Source: Lachnospiraceae bacterium UBA4292
Lineage (GTDB): Bacteria > Bacillota > Clostridia > Lachnospirales > Lachnospiraceae
Assembly (NCBI GenBank): GCA_002395865.1
Contig: DGVE01000112.1
Location: forward strand, 1 to 7,450
Length of the DNA stretch: 7,450 nt
Direction: 5' to 3'
Below, one piece after another: positions 6,652-7,450 of the stretch. The translations under genes and the position numbers were made by a program. The notes beneath the pieces were generated by a model that was not told where the DNA came from, made no database searches, and saw nothing but the letters and a program-made list of their open reading frames with translations. Within the stretch, counting starts at the first letter, position 1, and each line of letters begins with the position of its first letter.

Positions 6652-6673
6652 AAAAACATGCCCGCAACGGGCA
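6652..6673 (-). terminator. Second, weaker terminator-like hairpin before the operon promoter
   Basis: The stem TGCCCG/CGGGCA (6659-6673) has a three-base loop, then two bases and five T on the minus strand (6652-6656). It ends two bases before the TTGACA box, so it may act as a backup terminator insulating the operon from the upstream gene. The stem is only six base pairs. Confidence 0.45.
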
Positions 6674-6716
6674 AAGTTAATAGATTATTTATCGAAATCG
6701 TTTAGAAAAAGCGGGT

Positions 6717-6749
6717 AAAAAATATTTCCCGGGTCATCCCCGGGAAATA
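6717..6749 (-). terminator. Rho-independent terminator of the LPXTG surface-protein gene
   Basis: A perfect 11-bp stem (TATTTCCCGGG pairing with CCCGGGAAATA, 6723-6733 and 6739-6749) with a five-base loop is followed by six T on the minus strand (6717-6722). It begins about nine bases after the TAG stop at 6759-6761. This is a textbook strong intrinsic terminator and separates the surface-protein transcript from the operon behind it. Confidence 0.93.
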
Positions 6750-6758
6750 CTTTTATTA

Positions 6759-7450
6759 CTATTTGTCGTTATCCGCTGCTCTGCGTCTTCTGTTATCGAT
6801 ATAGCCGATACCGATGAATATCGCGCCGAGCACAGAGAATATCGAGATGGGCCATACCAGCATGCCGGTCACGGGCAATGTACCCGCTCCGGTGTCGCCC
6901 TGAGCTCCGTCGCCGTGAGAGTTTCCTCCTCTTCCATCACCTTCATCGCCCCGTGCGTCGCCTTCATGTGAAGTCCTGCTGCCGCCTTCATCGGATCCGG
7001 TCGTACCGTCTTCGTCGTAGGCTGTTGAGCCGTTCTCGTCCGATGCGGTGGTGCCAGCCTCGGGTCCGCCGTACTCGCTCTCGCCTGACTGAGATGAACC
7101 CTCAGCCTCTGTGCTCTCATCCTCGTAAGACTGTGAGCTCTCCTCGGCTTCTGTAGCGGTTTCTGCTTCGGTCGTTGACTCTTTTGCTTCGGTGCTTGAC
7201 TCTTCTTCTGCTTCGGTCGAGCTCTCCTCAGCTTCGGTGCTTGACTCTTCTTCAGCTGTTGTGGACTCTTCCTCGGTGGTGGACTCTTCCTCTTCTGTCG
7301 TAGTTTCCTCTGCCTCGGTTGTGGACTCCACTGCTTCGGTTGAGGACTCTTCCTCCGCCGTCGATGACTCCCCAGCTTCAGTTGAAGATTCTTCTGCTTC
7401 TGTCGTAGACTCCTCTGCCTCGGTCGTTGACTCTTCGGCTTCGGTGCTTG
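6759..7450 (-). CDS. LPXTG-anchored, Ser/Thr/Glu-repeat surface protein, partial (N-terminus beyond window)
   Basis: The frame is open from the right edge to TAG at 6759-6761, giving about 229 residues of the C-terminal part. GTG at 7329-7331 is inside the repeats, and the frame continues upstream of it, so it is not the real start. The order is an acidic heptapeptide repeat region (edge to about 7140), a Gly/Asp/Ser/Thr-rich spacer, the sortase signal LPVTG (6864-6878), a hydrophobic stretch (MLVWPISIFSVLGAIFIGIG) and a basic tail with RRRR. In the family, sortase cuts between Thr and Gly and joins the protein to peptidoglycan. The repeats and spacer look like a stalk that lifts an unseen N-terminal domain off the wall. 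No sortase gene lies in the window. It is on its own transcript, ended by the terminator at 6717-6749, so any link to the operon is only by proximity. Confidence 0.92.
   Translation of the reverse strand, partial: STEAEESTTEAEESTTEAEESSTEAGESSTAEEESSTEAVESTTEAEETTTEEEESTTEEESTTAEEESSTEAEESSTEAEEESSTEAKESTTEAETATEAEESSQSYEDESTEAEGSSQSGESEYGGPEAGTTASDENGSTAYDEDGTTGSDEGGSRTSHEGDARGDEGDGRGGNSHGDGAQGDTGAGTLPVTGMLVWPISIFSVLGAIFIGIGYIDNRRRRAADNDK
7140..7450 (-). repeat. Tandem 21-bp repeats encoding S(S/T)TEAEE heptapeptides
   Basis: About fifteen units of roughly seven codons are seen, with consensus Ser-Ser/Thr-Thr-Glu-Ala-Glu-Glu. Some units lose or gain one codon or carry Gly, Val or Lys. Codons vary between units (for example TCA, TCT, TCC and AGC for Ser), so the array is not freshly duplicated. 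It continues past the right edge. It forms the negatively charged stalk of the wall-anchored protein. Confidence 0.85.

Noticed and set aside
6091..6705. Plus-strand open frame over the EAL-like gene and the promoter region
   Set aside because: It runs antisense through a clear EAL-like fold and across the promoter and weaker terminator-like hairpin; no domain is seen.
1..7450. tRNA, rRNA, insertion sequence or attachment site
   Set aside because: No cloverleaf, rRNA-like stretch, transposase frame or terminal inverted repeat was seen; nearly all the DNA is explained by the minus-strand genes.

Overview
All supported genes in this window lie on the minus strand, so it reads right to left. 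The window suggests a Gram-positive Firmicute of class Clostridia. Family Oscillospiraceae/Ruminococcaceae is my best guess, from impression rather than proof. The evidence is an LPXTG cell-wall anchor, a SipW-type signal peptidase, a CalY/TasA-like protein, strong GGAGG ribosome-binding sites, a TTG start and mid GC content.
Right end (6759-7450): the 3' part of a secreted protein made of Ser/Thr/Glu heptapeptide repeats. It ends in an LPVTG sortase signal and is closed by a strong intrinsic terminator (6717-6749). A second, weaker terminator-like hairpin (6652-6673) follows. A promoter comes next, with a perfect TTGACA box (6645-6650), a dyad between its two boxes and a spaced direct repeat.
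Centre and left (1-6558): that promoter appears to drive one tightly packed operon. In order it encodes (1) a degenerate EAL-domain protein that has lost its catalytic motifs; (2) a single-pass membrane protein with a CalY/TasA-like extracellular domain; (3) a SipW/ER-type (Ser-His) signal peptidase; (4) a membrane-anchored McrB-like AAA+ ATPase; (5) a DUF2357-like protein whose expected nuclease part is replaced by a very long charged coiled coil and a basic tail; and (6) the start of an acidic-headed membrane protein cut by the window edge, possibly a second signal peptidase.
How they may work together (inference): predicted topologies put a fibre-like domain and a peptidase active site outside the cell, and an ATPase motor with a coiled-coil partner inside. 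The McrB-like/DUF2357 pair recalls type IV restriction and coiled-coil conflict systems. Here, however, it is tied to the membrane and to a SipW/CalY export module, with a probable catalytically dead EAL protein at the front. This combination is the main candidate for an undescribed system: an ATP-driven envelope machine, or a membrane-tethered conflict or signalling complex. There is no gene-free stretch over 300 bases; the longest gap is about 200 bases (6559-6758) and holds the terminators and promoter.
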